DNA from: CAYSRM01 sp964475205
GTDB taxonomy: Bacteria > Verrucomicrobiota > Kiritimatiellia > UBA8416 > CAYSRM01
Assembly: GCA_964475205.1 (NCBI GenBank)
Contig: CAYYVQ010000002.1
Coordinates: 1 to 64,000 of the forward strand
Direction: 5' to 3'
Length of the DNA stretch: 64,000 nucleotides
The notes under the pieces: model-generated
Told to the model about the DNA's origin: nothing
Database searches by the model: none
What the model saw: the letters and a program-made list of their open reading frames with translations, nothing else
Made by a program: the position numbers and the translations under genes
Part shown: positions 63,397-64,000 of the stretch, in pieces
Position numbering within the stretch: the first letter of the stretch is position 1
Layout: each line of letters starts with the position of its first letter

Positions 63397-64000
63397 TCAG
63401 CGACTTCCAGTCAATATCTCTGCTTCTCCGTCTCCTACAGCTATTGTATGCTCAAAATGAGCCGATGGCTTCCTGTCCCTGGTCAGCACCGTCCATCCAT
63501 CCGAGAGCACTTCGACAGCGCCTTCACCCGCATTCAGCATAGGCTCCAGGGCCAGGGTCATCCCCTTTTTTAATTTCGGCCCTCTTCCCGGAGCGCCGAA
63601 ATTCGGAATCTGCGGCTCCTCGTGCATCTTCCGGCCGATTCCATGACCCACAAAATCCTTTACAACGGAAAAACCTCCGCCCAGCGCTACCTTCTCAATA
63701 GCATTCGAAATGTCTGACAGCCGCCCGCCGGCCTTCGCCTTACTGATCCCCGCATATAGGGCCTCCTCGGTTGTCCTCACCAGCCGTATAACTTCGCTGT
63801 CGATTACACCGACCATTACGGTCCTTGCTGTATCCCCTATGTAACCCCCGTATTCAACGCCTACATCCAGACTTACAATATCTCCGGCGGCAATGCGCTT
63901 ACTCCCGGGAATTCCATGAACAACCGCTTCGTTAACCGAAACACATATATGTCCCGGATAGCCCATGTATCCCAGAAACGCGCTTACTGCGCCAAAACCC
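63397..64000 (-). CDS. map: Methionine aminopeptidase type I (5' end outside window)
   Basis: The visible frame runs to the window edge, so the start is missing. Metal-ligand motifs are VSLDVGVEYGGYIGDTART (two Asp), GHGIGRKMHEEPQIPNFG (His and neighbouring His), LALEPMLNAG (Glu) and a final EHTIAVGDGEAEIL (Glu). These complete the dinuclear site. The enzyme removes N-terminal Met from nascent proteins. infA, often found between map and rpmJ, is absent here: the 134 bp between them hold no gene. Confidence 0.96.
   Translation of the reverse strand, partial: GFGAVSAFLGYMGYPGHICVSVNEAVVHGIPGSKRIAAGDIVSLDVGVEYGGYIGDTARTVMVGVIDSEVIRLVRTTEEALYAGISKAKAGGRLSDISNAIEKVALGGGFSVVKDFVGHGIGRKMHEEPQIPNFGAPGRGPKLKKGMTLALEPMLNAGEGAVEVLSDGWTVLTRDRKPSAHFEHTIAVGDGEAEILTGSR

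Overview
The window looks like a chromosomal segment of a bacterium from the PVC superphylum, most likely Kiritimatiellota or a close relative. This is inferred from gene content: a five-gene pilus locus in the same order as Akkermansia Amuc_1098-1102, an H-X9-DG type prepilin, a pseudopilin operon with several GspG-like members, very large Asn/Thr-rich secreted proteins, and palindromic intergenic elements. No rRNA or taxonomic marker was aligned.

Layout. (1) 1-9,372, minus strand: a type I-F CRISPR-Cas locus. The order of transcription is SLOG-family gene, cas1, cas2-3, csy1, csy2, csy3, cas6f, leader and array; the array runs off the left edge. A diverged XRE-ImmA-like gene lies just upstream (9,504-10,688), followed by a VapBC pair and a remnant of a second ImmA-like gene. 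(2) 11.6-25.4 kb: mixed housekeeping genes (trmB, glycosyltransferase, secreted nuclease, deaminase, uvrB, nadA, ribosome hibernation factor with a cold-shock domain, tRNA-fMet, tRNA-Arg, short alkyltransferase, mscS, M48 protease, KamA-family radical SAM protein, purine nucleoside phosphorylase, CCA transferase). (3) 25.4-32 kb, minus strand: clpX, clpP, tig, rho, coaE and a stand-alone 5'-3' exonuclease. (4) 32-40.5 kb, minus strand: secretin, two membrane-anchored pilus proteins, a PilM-PilN fusion, a small exported protein and a prepilin. (5) 41.1-51.6 kb, plus strand: two secreted proteins of 648 and 2,756 residues that share a C-terminal module. (6) 51.7-59.7 kb, minus strand: gspF, seven pseudopilins and a large GspK-like protein. 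(7) 60-64 kb, minus strand: map (cut by the window edge), rpmJ, rpsM, rpsK, rpsD, rpoA, rplQ.

How it fits together. The CRISPR operon is complete for adaptation (Cas1, Cas2-3), interference (Csy1-3, Cas3) and crRNA processing (Cas6f), with an extra SLOG gene directly ahead of cas1. Blocks 4 to 6 probably make one envelope machine or two related ones plus cargo: secretin, alignment proteins, inner-membrane platform GspF, a pseudopilus set and two giant exported proteins. No assembly ATPase or prepilin peptidase is present here.

Non-coding DNA is rich in small palindromic elements. At least four families are visible. One has two nearly identical 198-bp copies with flanking duplications, and one of those copies sits exactly at the gspF stop codon.
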